From Parapristionchus giblindavisi (Eukaryota; Nematoda; Chromadorea; Rhabditida; Diplogasteridae), in the NCBI GenBank assembly GCA_943737045.1, contig CALSFV010000334.1:186001-250000 (forward strand): DNA of 64,000 nucleotides. The letters are read 5' to 3'. The notes under the pieces are model-generated. The model did no database searches, had not been told where the DNA came from, and saw nothing but the letters and a program-made list of their open reading frames with translations. The first letter of the stretch is position 1; each line of letters starts with the position of its first letter. The position numbers and the translations under genes were made by a program. Positions 27,421-40,191 of this stretch are shown one piece after another.

Positions 27421-29524
27421 AAAATATTACATACACCTTTCTTCATTTCTTTTTTCATAGATAGCATAACCCCAGGCTATTTTGAAACTCCCCTGTATGA
27501 TCATTATCGCGTTCTCTGTCCACGTGATAGATCGTTGAGAGCAAAATGATTGAGCGTATAAAATCAACTTGTTTTCTGTACGAGAGCGACTATTGCTTGT
27601 TTTGTTTAGTGCAGAAACTAGAGTTAGAGAGAGTGAAGGCGCGCGTTATCTCGGAATTTACATCTCTTGTTTTTTAAAGATTGGTTAGGTTCAAACAATC
27701 GTTCTTTGCAGCGTGAAGAACTGTTTGGTGCAGATGATTACTCAAATGAGTACATTCCGGTCGCCAATATCGCTCAACGAATGAACATCGCAAATAATTC
27801 TCGTTTAGAAAACTTAGTATTTGAAATACATGATTTTTCCAATAATTGCGAAATCATTTTGATGACAAAATCTCAAAAACCTAATCAAAATTTTGTAATT
27901 GAGATCCATTTAGCTTTGCAATCAGCCAAATACGATCTATTTCGGAACTCTTCATTCATTAACCAACAACGATCCACGACGAAAATGCAAATGTACAACT
28001 TCAAACTGTGAGTTCATTCAACCTTTTCCAATAAATATAATAAGCCGATTTTCATTAAAAAATTGATATATTTCAATGATTTACCAAGTAATGATTGTTT
28101 TGCAAGTTTTAGTTTTAGTAGCCTCTTTTCGTTTTCTCTACATAACTTGAACAATTTGGTTTTGCAATAACCTGTCCTGTATTGGAGACGAGGACCGTTG
28201 GGAATTTATCCATTAACAGTCTAGAGCAAGGCTGTTCGTAAACAATATTTTCAGAAAGTCGTAAAATCGGAATTGCCAGCCCTGTTCTAGAGTGTTTGTG
28301 GAATCCTGAATAATTATATTTTCTAGAATCAACACTTCTGACGTGAGTTTCCTTCCGGAAGATTCGGAAATTGTGGAAGATTGGAAAACCCTGCAAGTCC
28401 GCCTTCTTTGTCAGCAAATCATTCCCCCGAGAACTACTGATCGATCAATTTGCGCATTTATGATGTTGCTATATCAAATGAATATTTATTTGCAATAAAA
28501 TTTTCAAAATTTTTTAACTTCGTAATGAGAATGTCTCACAGGAATTTATTGTTACGGATATTTATCAGAGTTGATATTTGGATGCAGGGAAATAAAAAAA
28601 AAGAGTGAGTCACAATCCACCTTGATCAACGATCTATGATGGATTGTTCTCTTGAAGTAGGTCCGAAGAAGTAGGTCCACGTTCTTTTCTAATTCATTTT
28701 TTTTTACTAGAGACCGAACTCAGATATGAGAGGAAATGGCAAAATTTAAAAAAAAATGTTGTGGAATATAAAAGTGTTGTGCCAGCTGACCTCTCCATTT
28801 ATACTTTATCGAAGTGTCGCAGTAATTTACGTTCAAAAATTTTTTCACGATAACTCAAAGCCCTGATTAAAAGGTGAGTTGCTTGTATTCGCACGAGGAA
28901 TCGATTGGTTCCAGAGTCGATCGATGCATGGAAGCATAATTTTTTTACTTGCCGAACATTCTCTCCTATTGTGCGTATAAAATGTACTTGCATATGAAAA
29001 TGACACTGGGCTCTAAAGAACGGAAGTCGCTCAAAGGCTAGATCTCACCCCGCCTCTCGATTGTCTCTCTATTGCCTCTCACCTAACCTGGCCGACCTTC
29101 GCCGCGCGCTATTTGATATATAAAAGAGATCGGCATAGTTTCTGAACCATGCAAAACAAGAATGTTCTACAAATAAAACGTGATTTCTCTTCTACAAATC
29201 AAACGTGATTTTTATACGCTCAATACAGTAACGTTCAGACACAAATCAGCTGACAATGAGGTCGACAGACAATGCATTAGTATATTCCACATCAAAAATT
29301 TTTTCTATGTCCGGCTCATAAGGTCAATTCGCTCAGACAGTCTCTCTTAGGTTCTTCTCTCTCCGATCAGGACATATTTATCTGGATCAAAAGAGAAATC
29401 AACGTCAACAGCGAAAGCACTCTGGACGCAATACTCATTGGGACTACCCTATGGCGGACTATAGACAGCGTTTATGGTCTTCATTTCGGAGATTGTTTAG
29501 TTCGAAGTTAGAGCATATTTAGAT
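27421..29524 (+). CDS. Unrecognised gene, 5' exons of tandem unit 1
   Basis: A TATA box (TATAAAA) at 27557-27563 precedes a likely transcription start. An acceptor (CTTTGCAG) leads to an exon at 27711-28010 with REELFGADDYSNEYIPVANI and NLVFEIHDFSNNCEIILM, ending at a GTGAGT donor. The next acceptor (TTTTCTAG, 28327) joins in phase to LINTSDVSFLPEDSEI. In this copy the frame then shifts relative to unit 2 (SAFFVSKSFPRELPLDQFAH). Further module-like pieces follow (ISNEYLFA..., near 28470), with stops. The 3' end of the unit lies beyond the LTR element (44513-45064). The family is unknown, and the copy is probably non-functional after the insertions. Confidence 0.45.
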
Positions 29525-29895
29525 TGTTGAGGGTTATTCTATCATGCCCCTTTCACTCTCATTGTTATTGTGGGCGGAGTCATCCCTGTAGGATATAAGG
29601 GCCACGAGGCGATGCCTCTGGGCCAGTTCCTGATCCTATGAATAAAGAATGTGATGTATTCTATCCTTGTTAGGACATTCTGAGGGGAAGGTATCTGGCC
29701 ACTAGTAGAGCCAACCGACAAGTAGCACTGGGTGAATTCCCGGCGCTGGATAGGATCGAGCTTTGGGAAAGGATATTTGTAAGTCTCTTGTATTTGGTTG
29801 TTATGGGTCTATATTATTATTATTTTGTTGCATCCTTTTCCCTTAGTTTCTCTCGCGCTTTTCATCTTTTGAATTGCGTAAGCTCGATCACATCA
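29525..29895 (+). repeat. 5' LTR
   Basis: This 371-bp LTR has TG...CA ends. It contains AATAAAG near 29640, a possible polyadenylation signal, and GGATATAAGGG near 29591, a weak TATA-like site. It matches the 3' LTR except for one visible base (CTGTAGG versus CTGTTGG). Confidence 0.93.
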
Positions 29896-29913
29896 TGGAG
29901 GTCCCGGTTCGGA
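29896..29913 (+). other. Candidate primer-binding site
   Basis: TGGAGGTCCCGGTTCGGA directly follows the CA end of the 5' LTR, the position and TGG start expected for a tRNA-primed PBS. The complement ends in CCA and resembles a tRNA T-arm. I could not assign the tRNA. Confidence 0.55.
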
Positions 29914-31769
29914 CACAGCCCAGTAGTTAGTTGGTTCTCTAGAATTCGGCCAAATTCTTTAGTATCGCTTTCAAAAAGCTTGTTCTGTATTATTGTCTAT
30001 TAGCAGTCTATTCGTTTAGGATGTTTGTTCGTAGATAGAGAGGGAGCCTCACTTATATTGAGACTTAATTTGAATCTATACCCTCCCTATTAGCAGTCCT
30101 TTTGGCAAAATATGCCTTCCCTATATGTAGTCATATCATTAGGTTACTGTGGTCTTAGAACCAGCCCGTGCATGGAATACTTCTTATCTCTATCTGTCAT
30201 CTATCCAATCTATTTAGTAGTATGGGAGAGTGCCTGCATAGAGAGACATAGTGTTGTAGTTTATTCATCATTATTATTAATCAATCATCATTCTGTTATT
30301 GAGGGACCATGACCACTATACCTCTTAGTATATTATAATCATTTAGATCGAGTATCAAATGTAATTGTTGTATACACCATTGGGTGCCCATAGCAACCAG
30401 TGAGTCATGGGATGATCAGATTAAATAAGGATAGTATAGTGCACAAGGGTCGACATCATCTATTACATGTTTCTCAGTTTTCCGCCATTTCATTCATTAG
30501 CAGGTTACTCATCCCCTCATTTATTTGTGCACTCCAGGTTGATCACTTCGGATGAACTGCGCTCACCTGTGAGAATATATTAGGCCTATTAATTAAACAA
30601 GAGCGCGCGCGTAGGTATGTAGAAGTGTAGAAAAGCGTAATTAACTGTTTCTACCCGGAAAATCTGAGAACCTCTGTAATATCTGTTTATAGACATAATC
30701 TTGCTAGTCTTTCTTTCTCTTTTCTTTGTCTTTTTTTCTCTTTTCTTTCTCTTTTCCTTCTCGTTTGTTTCTCTTTTCTTTCTCTCTACTTCTTGCACAT
30801 TATTTTAAATTTGTATCACACAATAACATTTTTTTCTTAGCATCATTTTATCACAAATGTTAAAATTGTTTAAACGATTATAATACATCACTCTTTTAAT
30901 AGATCTTCTTCGTCTTCTGGAGATACAATTTCTTCTCTCATATCTCCTTTCTCTTCTAATAGTATCTCTTCTTCGACCTCCTTTGTTCCTTGTTCTCCTA
31001 TCTCTTCTTCTTGTTGTACCTCTGCCTCTTTCTACTATGTCTGAGAGAGAAGAGAGGGTCAAGCGTACCTAGAGATCATGATCTATAACTGTCAATAAGC
31101 GAGACTTGGACCATATCGTCGTCATTATTATAGAATATAGGCTTTATTTAATAATAATACAATTTCATCACAAAAAAAAATAATAATAATAATAAAATAA
31201 AAATATAAAGTTTAAAATATATATAAATATAAATGTGCAACTCATTGCTCTCAAGTATTATTTATTTAGTGTTCAATTACTTCGGTGTAATTCTCATTCA
31301 TTGAGAGCGATTTCCCCGTGAAATCAGAAAATATTCAGTTTGATCTTTGATCTTTACAGTACACTCATAGTCGGGAGATATCAAAGGATGCATAAAAGAT
31401 AGATATGATAGCCATATGGTGTAGCATGTGGCATTGGATTATGGATAGAATGGCCAGATGATACGTTGTAAAAGATTATAAGAGGACAAAGGATGAGTGC
31501 GATGCCAGCTGTAATGGAGAGAGTATTGAAGAGAAAGATACAGTAAACGGTTAGATAGAGATTGTAGGCGAAGGGTCGAACACACCCACTGGCATTCATT
31601 AATACTAGTCACCATTCCGACTCTCCGTGATAGAAAGTCGCTGCGACCACCTAATAGATACGGATATTCAGAAGAAGACAAAGGTAAGAATGTTTGTCGA
31701 GTAACTACGCCACCCATATCTAATAGTGAGAGTCCATCTCGTTCACAATCACAAAGTAGTAACTCATCT
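29914..31769 (+). other. Long 5' leader of the LTR retroelement
   Basis: About 1.9 kb separate the PBS from the first long reading frame. It holds only short open frames, a TC-rich block (30700-31040) and an A-rich block (31165-31215). It may contain packaging or translation signals, or an intron that brings the LTR leader to the Gag start. CAG/GT candidates exist but none stands out. Confidence 0.35.
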
Positions 31770-34700
31770 ATGGATACTATTGTTCCCAATACTCATCATA
31801 AAAAAAGTTTCACTTCAGTTATTGACAATAAACAATCAGATAAATCTGTTGTTGCCAATGTCTTTTCCCCTCATAAATCCTATGTAGATCTCTTTAATGG
31901 TGGATTCTCCTTTAATAAACCTGCGCGAAAGCGTACCGCATTTGATACTCCTAGATCGTCTATCTATAATGATGTAGGTAATACTCCTATTCCATCTCAA
32001 ACTGCCAATATAGCCTCTCACTCTAACTCTTCTATTCCTTCCAATACATCATTAAATAATTCAACAATTGGTCAATCAAATTCTCAATTATCTTCTTCAC
32101 AATTTCATACTCCAAATGCTATTCTTACTCACCATTCTAATTCCTCTCCTTTAATGTCTACCCCTATCCCTATCGCGCATTCAACTCCTATATCTGGTTG
32201 TGTTCCTCAGCCTATTGATATTGCTCATCCACATTCATCACTTAAGCCATCCATTACTCGTAGACACAGTTTTTCTGTCCCTTCAAAGTTTCGTCAACAA
32301 AATGAACGAAACCCAAAAGAAAGAGAGAATAGAGAGAGAAGTGAATCATCTACAGTATCCCAATTCTCACACTTAGTGAATGAGAATAACAAGGAGCGGA
32401 AGTCCACTTTTGCTCGTCTAACAGATAAGGTCGCTAATTTGGTAAATAAGAAACCAACTCTGAACAGTCAAAATATTATTCCTTTTAAGGAAGACAAGCC
32501 GATTGCCAAGGAGAAATTAGAAGAGGCTATTAAGCCTTCCACTAGGATGGGAGACCATCTTGATCCTCAAACATTACAAGTCTTTCCTCCATTCAATGGA
32601 GAGAACGAAACACTAGGTGCATATATGCTCAGATTCAATACTCTCATTAATGCATTAGGATTGAACGAAGCTAAAGCTTTTAAAATTTTGCCTGCTAAGC
32701 TTGAAGGTAAAGCTAGAAGGGTATATGAATCTATTGGTGAAGTGTATAATCTCCAAGAACTATTAGATGCACTCAGTTCGAAATTAATTACCACAGCTTC
32801 TACAGCCGTGGCACAATCTAAACTGGCTTTAGCTATGACTGATGAGGAAGATCTTGAAAGATTCTTAAAAAGAGTAAGGCATACGGTTGACGAAGCCTAC
32901 CCAGACTTCTCCCCTGAAAACAGGGAAAAACTAATGATCAGCCACTTTTGTAGAGGTGTCCCCATTAAACTCAAACAAAAATTGAGGGACAGATCCTTCA
33001 AGACGTTGAATGAAGCTTTTGAAAAGGCTGACCAGCAACTTACATTCATGAAGTTGGACGAGTCGTTAGTAAATGATAAGATCGATCGACTTGGCAACGA
33101 GGTGAACTTCATACGCAACCAGCTGTCCCAAACATCAATCAGAGGTCAGAATTATCATAATAATAATAATTTCAATCATAACTACGGTCATTTCTCTAGA
33201 GGTAACCATAGAGGCAATTATCATAATTTAGACAATAGATTCAATCAATATTCAAATCAGAATAGACATTTTCATGGTAATGAATATAATAATACTCAAA
33301 GAAATCCCCATTCTAATGGAAATTTTAACCGTAATAGAAACACTCGTCCTATGTTTAATAATCAATACCCTCCTGTTCAAAACGGAGAGGCCAATTGTTT
33401 TCCATCTTATGTATCCAACCCTGCTATACAGCAAAATAATAATAGCTTTAGAAGAACTCAAAGAAAGAGAGGTTCACCTCATCCTGGCATGGGATATAAT
33501 ATGTTCCTTTGTATTGCACTTATGTCGTTTGTGTTTTCTTTCCCTATGGCTAGCGCTCAAACATATTATAAATGCGACAATAGAACCACACCCACAGCGC
33601 TATTCCTATTGAATGATCCTAATCAGTTATCTTGTAATCTCCCAGATATCTCACCGGATACGGTAGAGACAATAGCTAAAGTATACAAGAATAATATACT
33701 TCCAACACAAATGGAAGCATTCGCATGTTCAGAGGTGAAAACACTTTCTTGTATAACTACATTTGCCCTATTTTTTAAAATAGATACAACTGTAACCAGT
33801 ATCGAATCACCGATATCATATTCTTCTTGTAGAGAGATTGAGAGAAAGAAAATATCTACTCTTGGTGAACTGAGAGAACATGATGCACATATTTGGAGAA
33901 CTTTTGATGAAAAGAAAGTGGAAATACCATTCTTTGGAACCCTATGTACCGAATATGTATATCATGTACTTGAATATGGTAAGATCTTTGACCTTGGTGT
34001 TAACACTATTGGTTCAACATTAGGAAATTTGAACGATTGTAATATCCAATTTGGTCAATGTATGAATCACAATAGAACCATCTGTTGGGACAGAGAAATG
34101 GTCAATCCTTTTTGCCCAGATTATATAGGTTTATATAAAGTTCTCATTAATGAGAATACTGTGATTATTGAAGAGATTGAGAAGACGATAACTCAGTTAT
34201 CTGATTATAATGAGATAGATGAATGTTTACGGGAGAGAACAATAATCATGTCTGATGATATATCATTGATATTCACAGAATATTCTGAAGCTAAGTCATT
34301 GAATGAGATCACTCATTTACATAGATTGAATAGGTATTCTAAAGATGATAGTCTTCTCACATATGAACAAGACAATTTGAAGGAAAGATTATTGAATAAT
34401 CGAACAGTAACTTCTTTTAATCCAATTGAAGATAAGATTATCTTATCAGCTGTAAAAGAAAATAATGTGACATGGGAAGATATCCTATGGCAAGCAAGTG
34501 AATATAGTGATATGGAACTAACTAGGGTATTTCTACGAGCCATTAGGACTCGAAAATATAAAAATGAACTTAAAGTCCGTATTAATACGTGGCCAATTTC
34601 GAAGCTAATGGATATATTGAAAAGAGATATCAAAGCAAATTCCGATGAATTCATTCAACGGGCACAATCTGACGGTTTTTATTATGAACCACCAAAACTA

Positions 34701-35363
34701 TTAGAAGAAATCGGTGCTACATTACTAGCAGACGACTTGATTACAATGAATCATAATTATTTAGACAAAGAATTGGAAAAAGAGTTTGGTCCAGCCAGAA
34801 CTCTACCAAAAACAGTGAGAGATCATAATATAGCTGAATTCATGAACAATAGATTCATGACACAATTAGCTATATCAGATATGTCAAGGTATAATATTTC
34901 AATCAAAATTCCTCTGCAACTGCCCACTCATTTCATCTTTCGCGAGCAGAGACCAAAGGTAAGGTATGGTAAGCCTCCTCCATCATCACCATTGATAACT
35001 TCTACTGTTACCCCAATATCTTTAAGTACCATAATTATACCTCCCAAACTCACTACAATTTCAATTCCTACAACTTTGTCTACTACAAGTAGACCAAGCA
35101 TTGATTTCGCTGCAAAATATTTAAATATTTGCGAACTGCAAAGAAGAAAACATACTATTCTACGAATGAATGTGAGGATTAATCCTACACAAGGCTTTCA
35201 AAAGCTGTTAGGAAGAAGAGACATTACTGTTTCTGAAATAGATAGAAATATATTCAGTATATATGGCTGTGAAGCTATTCATGCTGATGAAATCTTTCAT
35301 AATCATAAGTATAACAATACATGTTATGAACAGCTGCCCATCAAATACAACGATAGTATCTGG
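31770..35363 (+). pseudogene. Gag plus envelope-like N-terminal part of the retroelement polyprotein
   Basis: The frame starts at ATG 31770 and runs about 1198 codons to the insertion point. Residues 1-265 are Ser/Asn/Thr/Pro-rich. Residues about 265-440 resemble a retrotransposon Gag (LQVFPPFNGENETLGAYMLR, then an SKLALAMTDEEDLERFLKRV helix). Residues about 450-570 are Asn/Arg/His-rich with no CCHC knuckle. At about 578-596 comes MFLCIALMSFVFSFPMASA, a signal-peptide-like segment. After it lie about 600 residues with spaced cysteines and many Asn-x-Ser/Thr sites (CDNRTT, NHNRT, NNVTW, YNISIK, NNTC), typical of a secreted glycoprotein. A Pro/Ser/Thr-rich stretch lies near 1070-1110. The frame stops just inside the nested LTR element (35408). 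Confidence 0.75.
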
Positions 35364-35761
35364 CGTAATATCCTACGTCCCCCACTCATTGCGATAATGA
35401 GCGTCTGAAACGGGGAAGCAGGTACTAAACCCCTGGTCGTATAAACCAAATACTAAAGAGGGGATAAAGGTATTATTTATCTACAAGTACAATAAACCAG
35501 AAATAAACTCCTCCTAACCTTCGATACCTAGGCATGGGGCTAGAAAGTAGGGGTTTTAATAGATAAGAAAACAAAATAACAAAAAGAACTAAGAAACAAA
35601 ACTAAAGCGACCTCTCCCCATCCTTGCCTGATCTCTCTCTAAAGGGAGGTAGTCCAAAGACCACGCCTCTGAAGATGGAATGAGAGAGGTAGAGAAAGAT
35701 CAGTCAAAAGAAGGGAGATGACTAATAGTGTGAAAGGGAATGAAAAGACGGGGATGTAACG
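35364..35761. repeat. Left LTR-like direct repeat of nested element
   Basis: This is a 398-bp copy. It supplies the premature stop that ends the upstream reading frame (TGA at 35406-35408). Its first and last ten bases are imperfect inverted repeats. Confidence 0.9.
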
Positions 35762-38560
35762 TCTTACAACTTAACGGGCTTGAGCTCCCGCGAAAGAATA
35801 AGAGTGATTGGTTTGGGATGTGATTTGAAGAAATATGATGTACAGAGATTAGATAATATGGTAGAAGAAAGTATTGAATAGGTTGGATTCCTGCCTACTT
35901 CTACATCACTGAGAAAGGTTGCTCTTTTGATTATTTTTTTTTAAATCTTTTTTTTTAATCTTCATTCCATTACGAGAGGGATTTGACTGTCTCCTGAAGT
36001 AGTGGAGAGTGACAGTGGGAGATCAGTCATTCTTCTAGAATCTTTCATGTCGAGATGAAATCCAAGTAGGGAGAAGAATGACGAAGGGAAGGTGATTCAT
36101 TGAGCCTGTATAGAGTGAAAGGCTGATAGAGTCCATGTCGTGGACGATGAGATGATCATGATGATGATGAAGAAATGCAGTGAATGAAGAAATCAAGAAT
36201 GGATACTCACTGTAGTGACAGGAGGTTGAAGATCATCATAGTTTGTCGATGAATTGTGTTGGGGAATTCGTAATGGAGCAATGAAGATATGCCTCATTCT
36301 TTTGGCATATTAATTTGGCAACTCAGTTAATAGTTTCAGTCAGAAATCCAAGGTTTCAAAAGAGTGGATTGAGGAATTTCTAATCTCTGTACGAACTTGA
36401 AATTGGGAATAAAACAAGAAAAGAAGAAACGAGAGTAATTGGGTGATAACGAAACGAAATTAATTGGTTGTGGATGCTTGTTGCATATGGGAGGAAAGAA
36501 GGAGGGTAAAATTAAGGAATAAGAATGTTAACGGTATTAAATGAGCATACGAACAAAATGGTTGATTATGAGAAATATGAATTAAATGGATAATGATGAT
36601 GTGATAATATAGAATCAATAAAATAATAGAACGATAGAATACATTGCAACTGACTCTTCTTGCTAGTCTCGCAGATCTTTTCGTGGTAGCAGTGATGACG
36701 ACGGCTTCTGACGTAGATGACGAGGCGAAGACACGGCTGGATGGAGGGTCAGCAGATCTTGTGTGATGTTCAGAGCCAAGGCTACGATTGGGAGATGCTC
36801 GACCCAGTCGTTCGCACTTTCTCGAACGAAAGATGAGAGGGCCTCCTCGAGATTACGTCTTATCCATTCAACAATCCATTGGAAGATGGATTAGTGGACG
36901 TTCAGATCTGATGAGATGGATGGTAGTTGATCTCGTCGATGATGACGGATGGGTATCGTTCACTGATAGTCAACACACAGAGTTCCCGAGGGTTACCCAC
37001 GCATTCTGTGTGAAGCTAAGGACGAGGTGGAGACTAGTAGAAGAGATAGTCGGTTGTAGACTAAGAAAATGGCGACTATGAAGAATATCGTGTAGACTAC
37101 ATGGTAGTCAATTGAAGAGTTAGACGATAGACTACTAAGTAGACGGACGAGTAGACGGCCTGGTAGACGATTGAAGAATTAGACGATAGATGACTAAGAA
37201 GACGATAGACGTTAGGGAAGGGGGGGGGCAAGAAGGGTGGGATTTTTTTTAAAGAGAGTACGGTAAGGAGGGAATGAAAGGAAAAGGAGAGAAAGAAAAA
37301 ATGGAAGCTGGTAAAAGTACATGTGGGAATCTGTAGGAAAGGGCATGAAGAAGGAGTAGGGAGAGGGAAAGGAGCGGGGAGAGGGTAGACTGAGATGAGA
37401 GGATAAGGGTGTTTCTTTGTCTGACGCAGATGGAAGTGTCGCCAGGTGGTTGCACTTACACAACTGATGAAACTATGGTGAGAGAGAGAATTTGACCGAT
37501 TGGATCGATTAGATGTGGAGAGGTCGCTTTACAAGTTAGTTCCATGCCCATTTACCGTCAACCAAATTCCCCGTCGACGACTGCATTTGCGCTTTTATTG
37601 GAGGCGTGCGAGGGTCTTGCACCTATTGGATCATTAGTCCTAATGAGGTGGCCGCAATTGGGGGTGAGTGGGTTATGAGCCAAGGTGTGAAGTGAATACA
37701 GATAAAAAAAAGTTGATTATTGTATGGGGCAGCGGCAGTATGTTCTATCTTTAGTTCTTGATTGAAAGAGTTAGAAAAATTTTTTTAAAAAAGAAAAGAG
37801 GAGGATCAGAGGAATCTAAAGATAGCGCAACTCAAGATTTTTATACAAAACATGCATCGATATAGCGATCGTGCGAACATACATAATACTTCCTCTCCCG
37901 ATGACTAGAGGGCATCTCGCGTGCAACACGTATACTCATGCATCATGAAATGACAGGTGGTGTGCTCGTACTCGGGTAGACAGTGTAGTGCCGTGATACA
38001 GTCTTAGACGACATTTCTGTCGACCAAGAATCCCACGACGACGGAATGTGCAAAATTGAACCAATTTTTGAGGGGAAAAAAAGACAAAAGAAAGTGGTTG
38101 TGCAAGCTTTTCAAAACCAAATTGTGAAGAGTAGTTGGCGGAGAAAACTCGGAAACGTCCAACGGTCGCCAGTGGGTATACGTGTGCATGGGGACTGTGC
38201 TATAAGCGAGGTACAAGGGGAACGGCACTGTGAAAAACCCAGCATAGAAGAGGTGGGCAAAAACGACGGAGTATTCTCAACGTCCATTACTGGCAATGCG
38301 GAGCGAACTCGGACGCATGCATACAAAGAATACGATAAGGTGCTGGGACATGCTAGGCTGGGAAAAGCGCGCAACTCGGACGGGTAGAGAATATGGCAGG
38401 GTCGGAGTTTTCCCTAATTGGTGTGCAAGAAGATCTAACGATTTGCGTGATCAGTGCGAAAAGTTAGGTTCAAGGGGAGTAATTAGGGGTAAAGTTAAAT
38501 AAATGGTGTAGCATGCACTGTGGACCCTAAGTACTGGAGGGAGAGCGAACCGGGACTCCA

Positions 38561-38958
38561 CGTAATATCCTACGTCCCCCACTCATTGCGATAATGAGCG
38601 TCTGAAACGGGGAAGCAGGTACTAAACCCCTGGTCGTATAAACCAAATACTAAAGAGGGGATAAAGGTATTATTTATCTACAAGTACAATAAACCAGAAA
38701 TAAACTCCTCCTAACCTTCGATACCTAGGCATGGGGCTAGAAAGTAGGGGTTTTAATAGATAAGAAAACAAAATAACAAAAAGAACTAAGAAACAAAACT
38801 AAAGCGACCTCTCCCCATCCTTGCCTGATCTCTCTCTAAAGGGAGGTAGTCCAAAGACCACGCCTCTGAAGATGGAATGAGAGAGGTAGAGAAAGATCAG
38901 TCAAAAGAAGGGAGATGACTAATAGTGTGAAAGGGAATGAAAAGACGGGGATGTAACG
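38561..38958. repeat. Right LTR-like direct repeat of nested element
   Basis: The copy matches 35364-35761 with no difference seen by eye. A purine-rich stretch (GGAGGGAGAG) lies about 20 bases upstream, a possible polypurine tract. Confidence 0.9.
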
Positions 38959-38962
38959 CTGG

Positions 38963-39858
38963 TATGTTGATGAAACCACTTTGATTCTTCAAAAAGAATC
39001 ACGAACGATTAGCTGTTCACAGCTCAGAGAACGATTACATAATCGAGAAATCGAAGGTGTTTCTCATAATGGTAAACTATTAGAAAAACCAAAATTAGTT
39101 AGATTAGAACATTCCCATAATGGAAGTTTGCCTTTGTTTTCACTATTAGAATCTGGAATGAAAGCAATTGAGGATTATAAATCATCCATTACAGTTTGGG
39201 ATCAGTTCAAGCACAAGGTAGAAGATCTGAAAAACAAAGGAATCTCTCTTGCTAAAGAAGGATCGACAAGAGCAGTCAACTTGATGGTCGAAGCAAAGGA
39301 CAAGGCATTCTCATTCATTTCATGGTGGCAATCAGTCTTAAGGAATATACTACTGTCATTAGTAGGTATTTTTGCTATTTTTCTGATTGTCTATGGATTG
39401 ATTAAGTATGCTCTATTTCGTGGTCTTTGCTGTTTCCCAGGCAAAATTGCTACTTCTCTTATTCCGATTAGTCCTAAATTCAATCATATTAGACATGTAT
39501 CTAGAGAACAAAGAGCTCGTGAATTAGTTGAACAACAATTATTAGATAATGAGAGAGAGCTCATGCTTTATAATATGACTAAAGTGAGAACACTACCTAG
39601 AACTCATCTTATCACATTGACTACAATGATGATAGCAATATTGATTTTACCAGTTACGTCTGCTGGTTCACTTGACAGTACAAAGAACCCATTATATAAT
39701 TCATTTTTTCTTGAATTTATTATTGTACTCATCTTCAGTTTCTGGATTAGAATTGCTTATAGGAGAAAAGAATATGTAAATGTAGTTCAAAATGGTAGAC
39801 TTCCAGTGATTAATATTACTTTGAATGATTATGAAACAAAAGCATTAATTGATTCTGG
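38963..39858 (+). pseudogene. Envelope-like membrane part and protease N-terminus of the retroelement
   Basis: The frame continues in register from 35363 after the nested insertion. It has a soluble part with cysteine and a helical stretch (VEDLKNKGISLAKEGSTRAV), then a strong membrane helix (NILLSLVGIFAIFLIVYGLI, about 39337-39396). A second hydrophobic segment (TLTTMMIAILILPVTSAG, about 39616-39669) looks like an internal signal peptide, and a third (EFIIVLIFSFWIRIAYRR) follows. Immediately after comes the retroviral-type protease start (NGRLPVINITLNDYETKALI) leading to the Asp-Ser-Gly motif. The frame is broken by an inverted-repeat element exactly within that motif (39859). Confidence 0.75.
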
Positions 39859-40191
39859 CACGGCGGCTCAATCATAGTAACTAAGAAGCTCTTGTCGGAA
39901 AAAGAAAGTATCGCAAACTGAGCGATGATAAGCACTAAAACATCTAGGTTCTCCCAGCGCGAAAGTTGACTACGGTATATCTGGGCGCTCGCTTCTGACC
40001 AGACCTATCATCGAGTTTTACGATTCACGAGACATGCCGATATGGCTTAGTGGGTAGAGCTTTTGTGTATCTATCCGAACCTCGTAGGTTCGAATCCCGC
40101 CCAGTGCAAATCAACTTTGCCGATTTTTCGTAATGCAAGAGCCTTCAAGCCAAAGTTAAATGTAGGGGTTTCTCTTCATTGAACCGCCGTG
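39859..40191. mobile_element. 333-bp inverted-repeat element in the protease active-site codons
   Basis: The ends are CACGGCGGCTCAAT and ATTGAACCGCCGTG. The 5-mer TCTGG is duplicated at 39854-39858 and 40192-40196. Removing the element and one TCTGG leaves the reading frame intact through the catalytic Asp-Ser-Gly motif, so the insertion happened in a once-open gene. The interior carries a tRNA-like segment with A and B boxes. Confidence 0.9.
40037..40108 (+). other. tRNA-like sequence inside the protease insertion
   Basis: TGGCTTAGTGGGTAGAGC is a near-ideal A box, and AGGTTCGAATCCCGC carries the B box with a mostly paired T-stem. The acceptor ends (GCCGATA / CAGTGCA) do not pair, so this is a tRNA-derived module and not an intact gene. 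Confidence 0.6.

Larger units (their letters stand above)
35364..38958. mobile_element. Nested non-autonomous LTR-type element (3.6 kb)
   Basis: Two 398-bp direct repeats (35364-35761 and 38561-38958) that look identical by eye flank a 2.8-kb purine-rich interior with no long frame. CTGG occurs on both outer sides (35360-35363 and 38959-38962), a likely 4-bp target duplication. Deleting the element plus one CTGG leaves the host coding frame in register. The repeat ends are CGTAATATCC...GGATGTAACG, not TG...CA. It resembles a LARD-type non-autonomous LTR retrotransposon. Identical LTRs imply recent insertion. Confidence 0.88.

Noticed and set aside
30589..31062. Lys/Arg/Glu-rich minus-strand frames in the retroelement leader
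   Set aside because: Low-complexity frames from a TC-rich tract, with no conserved motif.
32567..34654. Several minus-strand frames in the Gag/envelope-like region
   Set aside because: Shadows of the long plus-strand frame.
37212..38387. Host gene inside the nested LTR element
   Set aside because: Only short, low-complexity, purine-biased frames on both strands; no splice-consistent coding pattern.
40037..40108. Functional tRNA gene
   Set aside because: A and B boxes are good but the acceptor stem does not pair and the element is an insertion.
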